Origin: Romanomermis culicivorax
Taxonomy: Eukaryota > Nematoda > Enoplea > Mermithida > Mermithidae
Direction: 5' to 3'
DNA length: 64,000 bases
Assembly: GCA_963922205.1 (NCBI GenBank)
Contig: CAWUHX010000072.1
Span: 806,001-870,000, forward strand
The translations under genes and the position numbers were made by a program. The notes under the pieces are model-generated. The model had not been told where the DNA came from, did not search any database, and saw nothing but the letters and a program-made list of their open reading frames with translations. Position 1 is the stretch's first letter. Each line of letters opens with the position of its first letter. Shown here one piece after another: positions 19,943 to 32,313 of this stretch.

Positions 19943-22900
19943 CTAAAACGCGTGCCTCGTTCGGATATCTTCCAACTTTTTCATCACTTCAGACGGCTGC
20001 CGATCCATTTCTTCAGCTATTTGTTTTTGGCGCCCGTAATCTAATAAATTGTATTGTTCGCAAAGGTCGCCATCGATTGTGAACTTGAAAAGATTCGCGA
20101 AATAACCACATTTACACAACAAAAAATTTCACTTACTCGAACCGGAGCGTAATAAGATCTGAACATCAGATGATCGCGGCCGCATAGAGGCGGCATTTCG
20201 TTGCGCATATGCATTTCAAGGTGTTGGAAAAATTCGTGATCCTAGGAAATGTAAAAAACTATGCAAAGAGCAGATTTTGGTACCAATGAATCTTTGCATT
20301 TTCTAACACAACAATGCCATGTCTGAATATTTGTAGGTCCAAAATAGCGCGCAATAAGCCTTCTCTTTGAAATTTTGATTTTTCAAAACCACCTTTTCCA
20401 TGGTTTCTCGTGCATTTTATCCATTTCTGTGACATTTAATCTGCGCTTTAGCAAAAGTGATAACTTACTTCTCTTGACGTAAAAGGAACCAAAATTCCTA
20501 TCGATCCCGATAAAGTGGTGTAAGATAAGATTTCTGAACCGCCCGGAATCAAAGTCGCTTTTTGTAAAGTCGTAACGGTTTCCCCGATGAAGAATTGTGT
20601 CAACATTTCGAGCTGAAAAAGCTTACTTGCGGGCATCAATTTAAAGAAATCAAGTTTTCAGACAACATAATATAAAAGTGTAAATTTTACTAGCAAGAAT
20701 GCTGGAGAATGATCGCAGACCGTGTATACGTGTAATCGGGAGAGCACCCAATCGGTGGCGCCCGGTACCCAAATGCTGGTACCCATCGAAATTGCCTTTT
20801 GATATTTTTTCGAAAATTTTCGCGATTTCGCAAAAGTGAGCTTTTTTACTTTTTGACCCCTCCTACGAATGTTGGATTTATTTTCCCAGCTTCGACCTGA
20901 GGTCTTACAGGTCAGATCACAGTACGTAGATAAGATTCTTGGAACACACAGATTAGTAAACTCACGCTTTTACAAACTACTACTGGAAAAATAGTACTCA
21001 CTTTTTGACCGGCACCGTTTAAAATCCCTTTGTCCCACAAGGCCCTGACGCCCGTCGGATCTTCTTGAACTTCGTCTGTCGTTCCCGGTGGTAATCGAAC
21101 CTTAAAATTGATCTTTTAGAAAATTTTGGCCATCGACCAACAAATCCTTCTAGTACCTATATGTGAAAGTAGTGAGAACGATTTAAAACACGATTTCTGA
21201 GAGACTACCTTCCGCTCTATTGACCTATGATAAGATGAAAATTAATAATATCTGAAAAAGTTATTTTGAGTAGTTTTGCATGCTGAGTATTGTGACAACG
21301 TTCATTCAGCATAAAAATCGAAATTTGCATAGCTACAGTACTCCAAAGTTGGGAGTTTTTACATTTTTTTTGCATTTTTCGGTTTCTACACGTGCATTGA
21401 AATATCACAGCTCTGAAGCCAAATGTTCATCGCATGCAGAAGATCGTGCTCCATATGCAGGTATGACAAAATTCTCTAATCCGTTACTTTAAACTTTTTA
21501 TTCCATTTTTAAGTGCCAAACGCAAGTGAAAATAAAGCCTTTAATTCTTTAGGGCTTTTTTTGGGCACCTTCGCGCAAAATTTTTTTTCTTGAATTCTGT
21601 AGTAATGTCTGACATATTGTGTTAAAATTCCTATAGAATTAATTTACCGTTTTGGGAGCTGTAGGTGTCTGCACATTCTGAAGGTTGATACAAAGACGAT
21701 ACAAAATCTGAAGGTTGATAAAAATACCTCAAAATACGACAACAAGGAGCAGCAAACATTGAAAACATCCAGATTAAACGATTTTTATCGATCAATTCAC
21801 AATGGTTACGCAACAGGATGCCTCGGAAGAGATGCAACAAAAATTTCTCTCTTCAGTAATTTGACTGGAAAAAATTGAAGCTGCGAGTTTAAAGTTACAA
21901 AATAAATGTCGACGAAAGTGTTCTACAGTTAAAGGCACCCTGTTTCACACTACGTAACATTAGCCAGACGAAAATAGAGCAAATCATAGATTGTAGTGCC
22001 TTCCCAATAAAGCAAAGAGTATCCGAAAAACTCTTGCCGTTTTTCTGTATATGTATTTCAAACAATCAGTCGCTCCATTAAATTCAATAATAATAATTTG
22101 CGAAGTTTTCGATTTTTCATTTAAAGAACTTCGTTGGACTTCGAGTCGCAATTTTTTTTCTTATTGGACATTCAGTAACATATTTGAATATCAGTGCAGT
22201 TTATGAAAATCTCTACAGCTGCCAAAACGGTACACGATGATAAGATGTTACTTCCGTAGCTACTGTAGGAATGTATGAACAAACGAATAAAAAGATAAAA
22301 TTCCCTCATATCATCGTTGAAGGCGCTCCGGAGTGCCCATAAACAGGATTTTTCTTTTTTTTTTGCTTGTCATTTTCGACACTGAAAACTTTTTTGCCGA
22401 GTAAAATGTTAGTTTGTGAAACAATGAGTACATCAAACCGTAGTCGGTTAGTCATTTGATAATTCTATAGTACAGATAATAAACGTATCACATGTAGTAG
22501 ACAAGGGCCGCCTATCCAGTGACTGCTGAGTGATTTCCATGAGTGCGCCTTCTTCAGAGCTATGCAGCTCCCGCAACGGTACAAAAATTTTGATGAAAAT
22601 TTTACCAATACAGTGAAAATGTACGAGCAATAAAATAAGAAAATAAAATCCTGCGGCATCCGATGGGAAGGTGCTCGGAAACGTCCGTAAACATTTTTTT
22701 CTAATTTTTCCGATTCATTTTTGACACTTTAAACTCTCTTAAAAGGTGTAATATGCAATAATTTACAGTAAATGTTGCATCAAGACAGCCTATTCTCTCC
22801 TGTGTAACACGAATATTCATTTATCGAATAAGATCACTCCAATCCGGAAATATAGCTTGACTAGCAAGACCACTGAAAATGCCAAAAATTTATGAAAACT

Positions 22901-25900
22901 TTGGCATACATGTTGCAGCCGCGTAAATTTCTCTTTTAAGCAAAACCGATGATACCATGAAACTCAGCGCACCCGAAATATCTTATTTTGAAATATGATT
23001 AATTTTCAACTTGTCATAGTGAAGGTAGAACCTTTCAGACATTGTGTCTTAAATTGAAATCTGATTTTAAAAAATACATGTAATTGGGGGGAAGTGCTAT
23101 GCCCCCCCCCCACCAGAAATCGTCGACCATATGGCTAGCCATTGAGCGACCCCACCCCCAGGATTTTCCAATTCTATGGCTAGCCATATGGTAATCGTAG
23201 GACCCCATACTTTTTGTCGGAAAAATACTGAAAAATGTCCACTTTTAGATGAAAAATGTCAATTTTTGAACAAAAAGGGTCAAAAACGTCAATTTTCTCG
23301 GCGCTTCGCGCCATGGATACATTTTTTCGGTCTTTTTAGACAGAAATTACCATTTTTGAACTATTTCTCGGACTTTTTTCGTGAAAAAAATCTATTTTTT
23401 TTCCTTCGGAGTCCCCTCCCCAAAAATTTTGGAGATCACTGAACCCCGGCCCAAAAAAAGTCGCCCGACCCCCCCTCCAGACCTCGGGACCCCGTTGCAT
23501 GTATGTTTTAAAAATGTTCTCATTTTTCATTTTTCGCCAATTCAGACACGAATTTATTGCGCATCAATAGGTCGACATTTCAAAAATTGAGGCAAATAAT
23601 TTCTTGAAAATCCAAGATTGTATTGGGATTTGAGATCGTTTTCCGAAAATAAGAATGTTTTTTTTAAATTTTAAATCTTGCACTCTTCGCCAAAGATAAA
23701 ATAGCCATGGGAATGATTTTTTCGCACACCACAAAATTTCAAGAATCATAGTCTAAGTTGCGACTCTGATTCTTGACCAATGCAGAAACTTACCACAGTA
23801 ACATTGCCGAATTTATCTGCTATAGCCAGAGTATCGTAATCAAGAATGCAAACAGACGTCACGTAACGTTGGCATGTATCGTCGGCGAAAATTATCAATT
23901 GATTTTCGACGGCTTTATAACAGACGAAAAATACCGATTCTTGAACGTCGCTAACAATCAGGCGGTTCCCTTGACTTTGCAAATTGACGATCGTATTGGG
24001 TAAGTGCTAGAGCGACACGGACGGATTACGATAAGCACGTAAAATTCAATATAAGTCAAGATTTTAGTATTTACTGTAGACAAATTAAATACACTAAGCT
24101 ATTTGGCCCGAATAATTTTTGAAATTCGCTTGATTATGCAAATTATAAGTTTGGTATTATATGGAAATATGGGTTTGAAAAAAATTTGATACCACACAAA
24201 GCAAATCAAAAATTAGACAAAAACTTTCTAATTGATGTTCAACAATAGAATCTAGAAAATTTAGCCACATGAAAATCTAAAAACGCTAACCTTATTTTCG
24301 CATTTTCGCAACAATTTCTTTTTTCCCAGATCATAAATACGCAAAGATTTACCAACGCCGACGGCCGCTCGACCCCTAAACGGAACAATGGCGTGAACAA
24401 CCTTAGAAAAAAATGACAAAAAAATTTTGATTAAAAACTCCGATGATTTTTTTGAATAAGTGACGTACAGGGTGACTCTGCGAAAAGGAATTTGAAAAAG
24501 ACATTTCGAAATGATTTTTTACAGTTTGTGGATCAAAAATAAATTTCTCAGTTACAAGAACTGCAGATAAAATTAATAAATGAGTAAAGAACTCAGATGT
24601 AGGAGAATATTTTGTTAATTTTTCCCCAATCATCTAGGAGCCACCCCGTACAAAGAGCGACTTACGTCTTCGACAGGCGTTTTGTGGATCAATTCCAGAC
24701 GATCGCCTTGCGGCGAAACGAAGTAAGTATTTATTGTGCCTCCTTGGCTGGCGCGTGGTGATAAACGCAGATCTTTGGCTACGCCCACCAATAAACATTG
24801 GGCGTCCGGTTGGCATTGGAAACGGACCAAAGCAACGCTACAGAAAAAATTTGAAGGTCGGACGTACCGCGAAACAAAAAACAAAATTTAAACGTATTTT
24901 AATCCGTGATTCCATACTAGTACTTAAAAATTTGATTGAGAATCACAACGCTTGGTTTCACAATAAATGAATTGTTTGGAAATAAGGATGCCTGGAATTT
25001 TTAAAAGAAAAATCTGACTCTTCGTTTTAAAAATCTGGAAAAAATTCGTTCGTTTTGCTCAAAATCAAAGATGCGCAACTTCTCAGCGGTCAGACAAAGT
25101 ATTCGAATTATATCAAGCCTTTCTAGACTTTTCAGTCATCAATATCAACCTGAAAGCCGCTTCGTTCTGCTCCAAAGGTACGGTACACAACGTATCCCCT
25201 TTAACGGGATTGACGATCCGTATCTGCGACGCCCAGAAACCGGCGCCAGCTTTCGGTGATCCGAAATTCGATTCCGGTAAATTTTCGCTGAGAAAAGCTT
25301 CGGCCATTTCGGTCGCCAATTCTTTTTCTTCGACGCCCGCTACTTCTATCATTTCCTGAGTGGAAGAACCGATTTTTGCATAGTTAATATTTTAATTTAC
25401 ATACATCGGAAGTTCTTCTCAAAAAAAACGTCCAAAAGTAAAGAGAATTCTACAAAAATATAACACACATTCGCCAACTGTTGTTTACGACGAATTTTCG
25501 TCTCCAACGTGTACGCGTTGTGATCCGTTTCAATGATAATAATATTAGACGATTCGGGGTGGACGATGAATTTTCGAGGCGTAAAATTCAAAGGGTATGA
25601 AATTTGATTGAAAACGGCGCCAAGTTTTTCCAAAGCCAAAATTCTGCAAAAGGTTCGCATAGATACGAAGAAAAAATTGCCGAATATCAGAATTTTAGTC
25701 ACTAAGGTCGAATGCTGAACCTTTAAAGTTACAGTAAACGTTGACAAATCACTTTTATCAACAATACTTGACTAAGAATCCTAACTGTTTTTATGTGGCA
25801 TCTTACTCATATACCTCAAAGTATTGGTTGAAATGGCTACAACGCCTTCTGGACATTGTTCAGATGCAAAACTCGAAGCATATTCCAAAGATTCGTAGCT

Positions 25901-28900
25901 CAATGGAGTCAAATGGAATCGATTTTGATGGTAATAAAGCAACCATGTTCGACTCGACATCGCCAAGAGCTGAAAATCGATTAATTTCGGTTACAGAACC
26001 AGCTTAGTATGTCTCCCATTCGCAACGACTAAGCTTACAGCATTTTTGCCCAGCATTTTAACTTTGAACAATTTGACGGATTTCGTTCCCAAATATCTTG
26101 TTCTAGTATCACTCAAATCGCCCGTTACCGAATCCAAGACTGTTCTCAACAGTACACCGTTCTACGAAAAACTGCACGTTATATAAACAAAAAAAAAACT
26201 GATAATTCTACGCAAAGAATCGGATTGTTGATTAACAAATTAAAAGAACGATTTTCCAAGAATCTGATTATAAAAATCATCAAATTTTTGAGGACCCCTT
26301 CGAATAAGAAGAGATGAGTCAAGGAAAATGGGAAATTTTTCAGAATTTGAAGAGGTTACTAAAGATGAATTAGGTATAGCATATTTTGAAAATATCGGGT
26401 CCGGGTCCAAAACCTTAAGACTATCGGGTCCGGGTACAAAATGGTCCGGTAATTTCGGGTATTGTTTCGGGTCTAGGTACCCGATACATCTCTAGAGGTT
26501 ACAAAGTATCAAAGGGGTCAAATATTTGGACTTAAATTCAGGTTAACAGTTTCCTTCTCAAATTGATTTTGTCAACAAAAGTATAACGAATTTATGCTTC
26601 TTTTTGACAGAGTCGAAAAAAAAATTTCCGACGGTATCTTATACCTCTAGACCAATGTTCAAAAACAAAGTCGATAAAGCGTCGTCGCCTCCACCCATCT
26701 CCAAAATTGATAAACTATCGGCCACGGCTGGCAAAGCTTGCATGCTCAAAGGTGTCAGGCAATCGGACGGATCAAGAGAAATGATACGAACTGTTTTGTC
26801 AGCTAAACCGACAGCTAAAACGCGGGAACGTTGTTCGCCTGACGGCACGTTGCCCAAGGCCATACAGGTTACGTCGCTGGACATTTCTTTGCGCTCGGTA
26901 TATTCGTTTAATTGCCCCGTCTAGAGAAAAATACAATTTTAATATTATCAAAACGGTTTTTTATAGAAACATTTTTAATTTTCGTCGATTTTCAACTGTT
27001 GAACACAAAAGCTAACTGATCAGCCATTTTTGCCAATTTTTCAAAATAACAATATTGACTTTCGTGACTCACCGGGTCCATTTCGAAATAGACCAATTCA
27101 CCGCCAGACAAAGCGATTACGACTTGTCGCTGATTTACAGCACATTTTTGGATTACTCGACGTCCAGGCGCTTTCCATTCATTGACTCGTCTGTCCGACC
27201 GAATATGACGTATACCGTCCGGATAAATCTGAATTGAGAAAGGATAATCGAAACATAAACATTTAGTGTGAACAATAATTCCTACATTTTTTTCAGCTTG
27301 AAATGCGTAATTAACCGTTAATTTTAGGAATAAGAGTGTTGAAACAATTTCACAATTCGGGAAATGACAATTTTTTGTTCGTCATGACTATTTCAAAATG
27401 TTTACTTGTAAAAACGCATCGTCACCCAACAAAGAACACGATAAAGTGGGCGTAGTGCCCAGAAAACCCGAATCCGTTACTTCCTCGACCGTTTCTCCGA
27501 TAGACAAAACTAAAGTTGCGTTGACGAATGAAACGACGATATAAGCGTCGAATTCTTCGTCAAAATTTCGCTTGACGGTCCATACGGCATTCGGATTGCC
27601 TGGTAGTTCGGAAATAGCCATTTCGGATACCTTCAAAATGAGATCATTAGAAAAATTTAATTCAAAAATTCAGTCATCGTAGTAAAAATTTTTTGGCGAA
27701 AATGTTCGACGAATTATGGAATTATGAAAATCATTTCTATACCTCCAAACCATGTCTTAAAACTTTCATCGACGACCTTGGGCCGCTTCCTGATGCTATG
27801 TAAATTTGCGACGTATCTTCGTTCGCCAGGTCTGCAATCTAAAAAAATCAAATTTACATGAACACATAAAGATTCTTAGCTCTAAAAGGAAATTAAGAAC
27901 ATATTTTGTCTTTAGGAGCTAAAATTATTGCAACGAATTTTCGACCAAAAAACATGAAAAAGCCTTTTGTACTTGACATGTCATGATAGGTGACAAAGAT
28001 TCGCATTCGTCCACTAAAACTAAGTTGGTCAACGGTCTAGGCGCAAAAAAGAACGTATCGCCTTCGTCCAGCGGAATTTTTGACGAGAATTCTGGCTCAT
28101 CGTCGTCATCACCTAGACGGGCAATTTGGTACAAATAGCTGTAAAATACTATTGATTGAAAATTTTCATGTGTACCATTTACTTAAGAACGGTGAAAAAT
28201 CTCCTGAACGTGGAATATTTAGGTTAGGTCTCCGACAAGTTATTTAGTTAAATTCAAAAATGGAAAATTTAAGTTTCTGAAATTTTCGCTTTGAAGAAGA
28301 CAAGACATGATAATTTTTACTGATTTCCGAATTCCGAAGCCACGAATAAAAAACCCGTTTTCATGACGCACATTGAATTTGCGACTGGTACCGTATCGAA
28401 ATATTTGATTTTAATTTCAGTGACCTATAATGTAAATAGAAATATTGCAGATTTCTGAATTACATCTTCTAATGGAATAAAATCCCTTAAAAAAGTGATA
28501 AAATAGCCAAAACATGTCTATTTTGAGTAAGTTTCCATGGATATTTGCACTTTATAAAAAAAATAATTATTTACTATATCGTCATCAGTTTCCAGCGTAA
28601 TCTTAAAAATATCGCCCTGTTCAGTCTGGACCAAGAAGAAAAACATGTTCTAAAAAGAAAAAGACAAATAAATATATCTCAAAACAGTCAGTATAAAAAT
28701 TAAAACCTTAGTTTTATGCGTTGCGCTGCAAACGATAAGGATTCCGCGTTCAGGGTCGTCGAGATCATTCTAAAAATTTATATCAGAAAATTATGTTTTT
28801 TTTTAAACTCGATTCAGCTAACTCGTCTTCGAGGAATCGGGCAACGAATATCCGGTTGATCGCCCAAATTTTTATAAACTATATAATTTTCCGAACAAAT

Positions 28901-30355
28901 TAGTACTCCGCTAGGCCCGTCGGCACCTCCGGGAACTGTACAAAATTTAAAAATGCTAAAAGTCTAGGAAATTTGGAGTCAGCGAAATCATTGTACCAGA
29001 AATGAGATGATTTCCGTAGTCTTCTAAAGGTTCGGCATATTTTCTAACCACGTGATTCAAACCCAAATCTAACTCGTAGAATGTCAAGGTTTGTTGAGCC
29101 TTTTGGGCAGCATCGCCTGTGGGATCGTTATCGCATTCCTAAAAGAAACGTCATTAGTAAAGATTGAAAAAACAAGATTAGTATTCTCGTGTATAACGAA
29201 AATCGCGCTTTTTATCAAAATGAAGTGTTTTATGACTTCTTTTTACACAAAAATTATGAAATAGAGCAATTTATAAAGTTTGACGAAGCCACAAACTTGT
29301 CGAGAAAATAAAGTTAGGAAAAATACTTCGTAGTCGACTTCCAGACACGCAAACATGGGATTTTCGAATCCCACGTCTACGCCAGCTATACAAAAGCATA
29401 TGGTTTGGCTTTTATGAGCTTCTAGCGGCGAACTGATAGTCAAACGAGCCGATGCGTCTCGATTCATGATATAAACCAATTTTTGTTTTTCGCAAGCTCC
29501 TTAACGTAAAAAGGAAGAATCAATAAATGACTAAAATTTAAAATCAGAAGAAAGAGTCGAATTTTGAGTGGAATCAGTAATTTTGTTCGTATTTCGAGGC
29601 GAAAATTGCACAACTAACCAATCATAATGGCTCGTCCTTTTGGATCGGTGGCCAAAAATTCGCCGGGAACAATTCGTCGGCAACCGCTTTTGCCGAACGT
29701 TTCTTGGTGAATTTTTTCGAAAATATTTTTACCAGCATTGTATTCCAAAATGACCAGCCGTCCGGAATCCGACCCAACAACGATGTAATCTGAATTTTTT
29801 TGCATTGCAAAATTGATAGAACACCAGACTTTGACAAGGCAATGTGCTGATATTTTTAAATAGCTGGAAAGTGGTGGTAACGAGCCATAAGAAAAAAAAA
29901 TCAATCATATGATAAATTCGAGCAAAACACAAAAAGTATCGAATTTGATCTGAAAAACTAATATCTAAAATTAAAAAATAAGACAACCAACCGATTCGAT
30001 CTTTCGACCAGCAAGGTGAACTTCTGACATTGCCTAGCAAAGTATACTTGGAAATACTTGTTTCCGCGAAAAAATTATAGACGATGATGCAAGATCGTAT
30101 GTTCTAAAATAGCATAAAATTTTACAAACCTTTTACGCCACCAGTAAGACGAAACGAAGTCAAAGAGCGAATAATACTGAAAACGTCGTGACTCAATATG
30201 GTGTGAACTTTACCCGTATTTGGATCGGGTCGTAATATTTCCAGAATGTGGCCCCGCGATACGCATATCTCCTGTTGTTTCGTGCCGGAAAAATTACCCA
30301 AGACGGCGTTGTGGATGGCCGTCGATCTTTGCAATGTTAAATTGTAAAGATACAT
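19943..30355 (-). CDS. SF3B3: Splicing factor 3B subunit 3 (SF3B3/SAP130), complete
   Basis: Exons, in gene order: 30355-30130, 29789-29619, 29499-29327, 29138-28997, 28935-28823, 28769-28707, 28649-28575, 28424-28321, 28138-27973, 27838-27743, 27630-27406, 27228-27073, 26920-26645, 26161-26039, 25969-25815, 25643-25469, 25355-25150, 24837-24666, 24401-24291, 24006-23794, 21100-21002, 20612-20469, 20241-20137, 20083-19943. All phases agree and give 1209 residues (human 1217). It matches the family from end to end: [10 protein letters not shown] near residue 25, [17 protein letters not shown] near 77, [20 protein letters not shown] in the middle, VSDVQES and IPGGSE late, and the C-terminal [12 protein letters not shown]. 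The protein is a three-propeller scaffold of the SF3b complex in the U2 snRNP, which binds the branch site in the nucleus. Five acceptors end in AAG. Start and stop are unambiguous. Confidence 0.97.
23073..23505 (+). mobile_element. hAT-type non-autonomous element in an SF3B3 intron
   Basis: This 433-bp element is closely similar to 5352-5794 (CATATGGCTAGCCAT, CGGCGCTTCGCGCCAT). Its ends AATACATGTAA and TTGCATGTATG are one step off the family ends. It is flanked by TTTTAAAA on both sides (23065-23072 and 23506-23513), a perfect 8-bp target duplication. It lies in the 2.7-kb intron between the exons 24006-23794 and 21100-21002, antisense to the gene. Confidence 0.85.
26395..26487. repeat. Short CGGGTCCGGGT tandem array in an SF3B3 intron
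   Basis: Three or four imperfect units of ATCGGGTCCGGGTCCAAAA are followed by further CGGGT words, in the intron between exons 26920-26645 and 26161-26039. It is the most G-rich patch in that intron. Confidence 0.7.
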
Positions 30356-30466
30356 TGTATTTCAGCGCTAAAAACAGTACTTATGTAAAGATCTCGGACA
30401 ACACAACTCTTCTGAAATTTAACTGATTCTAACCGAAAAATTGAGGACAGCCCAAAAGTCAGGCTC

Positions 30467-30496
30467 ATTGGTCGAGCGATTGGCGTCTTTTATAAG
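30467..30496 (-). promoter_or_regulatory. Two CCAAT boxes upstream of SF3B3
   Basis: Read on the minus strand, CCAAT occurs at 30483-30479 and 30471-30467, 12 bp apart and about 110-130 nt before the SF3B3 start codon. A TATA-like CTTATAAAA (30496-30488) lies just further upstream, which is not its usual order. Paired CCAAT boxes are typical of NF-Y-type promoters of housekeeping genes. The transcription start is not known. Confidence 0.35.
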
Positions 30497-30499
30497 CCT

Positions 30500-31200
30500 A
30501 GCCTAAGCGCATATTGTACTATGATAAGCGACTTATATGCTAAACATTTGATTATGTTTGAATCAGATCAAAAATACTTGAATGAAGAGTATGTAACCAT
30601 TTTTGAGCGTAAAAAGCGACTTGAGGAAAAACGGGAAAGTTGGTGAAAAGTAAGAAAAGTGGCGTGATGCGAAGCGTCGATTGAACCGGCGGCGGTAGTG
30701 TTTTCACGATTTCATATCCTACAGTTAATCATAAAATTTTTAGCATTTAATTTCGTGCAATAATATTGTATATAAGCTCATCGTTATTATACCCTATTAT
30801 TTAATTGTTCTTGTGCTCAGATATTGATTTCTTTGGAGATAGTACGGTTGCCCTTAAGGGAACATAACCGGCTCCGGCAATTATCTAATCTAGCACCGTA
30901 GACGCTGGCAAATGAATCTTCTCAACAATTATTCACAAATAGAAGCTTTAAATTTTCTGTCATCAACCATGTTTTCCTCGTCCTCAAATGCAAAAATTTA
31001 CGTTTACAACGGTAACAAAACCAAACGAAAGAAAAAAATTGTGAACTGTAACACTTTTTTTCAATCGTAAACTGTTTTTTCGAACAGTTTTTTATCTTAC
31101 TAGCGTCAACAGAAGAAGAATATGGTGGGCTGAGCATGATTTTTACGTGTATTCAGTGCAGTAAAACATTTACATTAAAAAACAGTAAAACATTAAAATA
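30500..31200. other. Region upstream of SF3B3, no gene seen
   Basis: A CG-rich patch at 30660-30710 (GCGAAGCGTCGATTGAACCG) may belong to the SF3B3 promoter. The remainder is AT-rich and without a credible exon. Confidence 0.35.
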
Positions 31201-31790
31201 AAAAAATTACAATAAAACATTAAGAAGTTGCACGTAGTTTTTTAATCAAGTTATCGCATTTTCGGCCAAAAACCTCATAACAGTTCTCAGTATGTTTTTA
31301 GCGGGAAAAATTATTGGCACAAATTTTTCTGGCCTCTTGTGCCAGTGCTCGATGTTTGCCGCCATCTAAACTAAAGTTTTCCTGATGTTTCAGGCCTCCC
31401 TCGACATAGTCAGCGCGATAACGGAAACTTGAATATGATGATGATGATGATTTTATTTGCAACGGCACTGAGTAATGTTAGGAGAATATAATAAAATAAA
31501 CGGATAAGTTAATTAAATACGGAATAAATATGCAGTACATTTACGACTATGCTGTGCTTGGTCAAAATGGCCTATAGCCCTTACAGTTGACCAAAATCGA
31601 ACTTATCTAATTTAGAGCGAAAAATTTTACTATTTCTAGACGTTATTATCGAATATACCCCACCAGATGGCTTGAAAAAGCCCAGACACTTAAATAGAGC
31701 GTCTATGAGCATTTTTAAGCGAAAAAACGACTTCGGGAAAATGGGGAAAAAATTTTGACTTCTTTTCCCATTCAGGTTTTTAAAAAGGTG
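31200..31790. repeat. Fragments of the foldback family
   Basis: 31260-31350 (GGCCAAAAACCTCATAACAG...TTGGCACAAATTT) resembles the inner arm at about 33965-34050. 31660-31740 (GGCTTGAAAAAGCCCAGACA..GCGTCT.TGAGCATTTTTAAGCG) resembles 33758-33830. These are partial copies next to the full element. Confidence 0.5.
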
Positions 31791-31795
31791 GGGAT

Positions 31796-32090
31796 AGAAT
31801 TTACTCAATAAAAAGAAAATTATTTTTGCAGTAAAGACGACTTATTTTCAGTTAGTTTATGTGTGCTTGGATCAGGCCCGTATTTAGAACGGGAAGGGGC
31901 AGGAATTCCCTAACCTAAATTTTTTTTCAGCAACATCATTGTACTTATACACCACAATTCCCAAATAAAATTATTAAATTTTACATACTTTTCGTCAAAC
32001 ATTGAATTTAGCCACTAATCCAACCACGCATAAACTAACTGAAAATAAGTCGTCTTTACTGCAAAAATGATTTTTTTTTATTCAGTAAAT
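31796..32090. repeat. Small inverted repeat (hairpin)
   Basis: The left arm at about 31796-31875 contains TTTTTGCAGTAAAGACGACT and TTATTTTCAGTTAGTTTATG. The right arm at about 32015-32090 is its reverse complement with few changes. The spacer is about 140 bp. Confidence 0.7.
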
Positions 32091-32313
32091 TCAAAAACAT
32101 TTTGGAAAATTCCCCATTTTTTTGAAAAACCTGGATACGAGTATGGCTTGGATTAGTAGGTAAATTCTATGTTTGACGAAAAGTATGTTAATATAATAAG
32201 ATTTAATTTGGGAATTGTGTTTTAGAATAAAATTTACAGCAAGGTACACAAATATTGCTGAAAATTTTATTCGAAGAAAATTTAGGGGGGATTCCCCCCC
32301 CCCTTTCCACCCT

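Noticed and set aside
25071-26924. Plus-strand open frames of 60-106 codons
   Set aside because: They are antisense shadows of SF3B3 exons, which are fixed by homology and splice phase.
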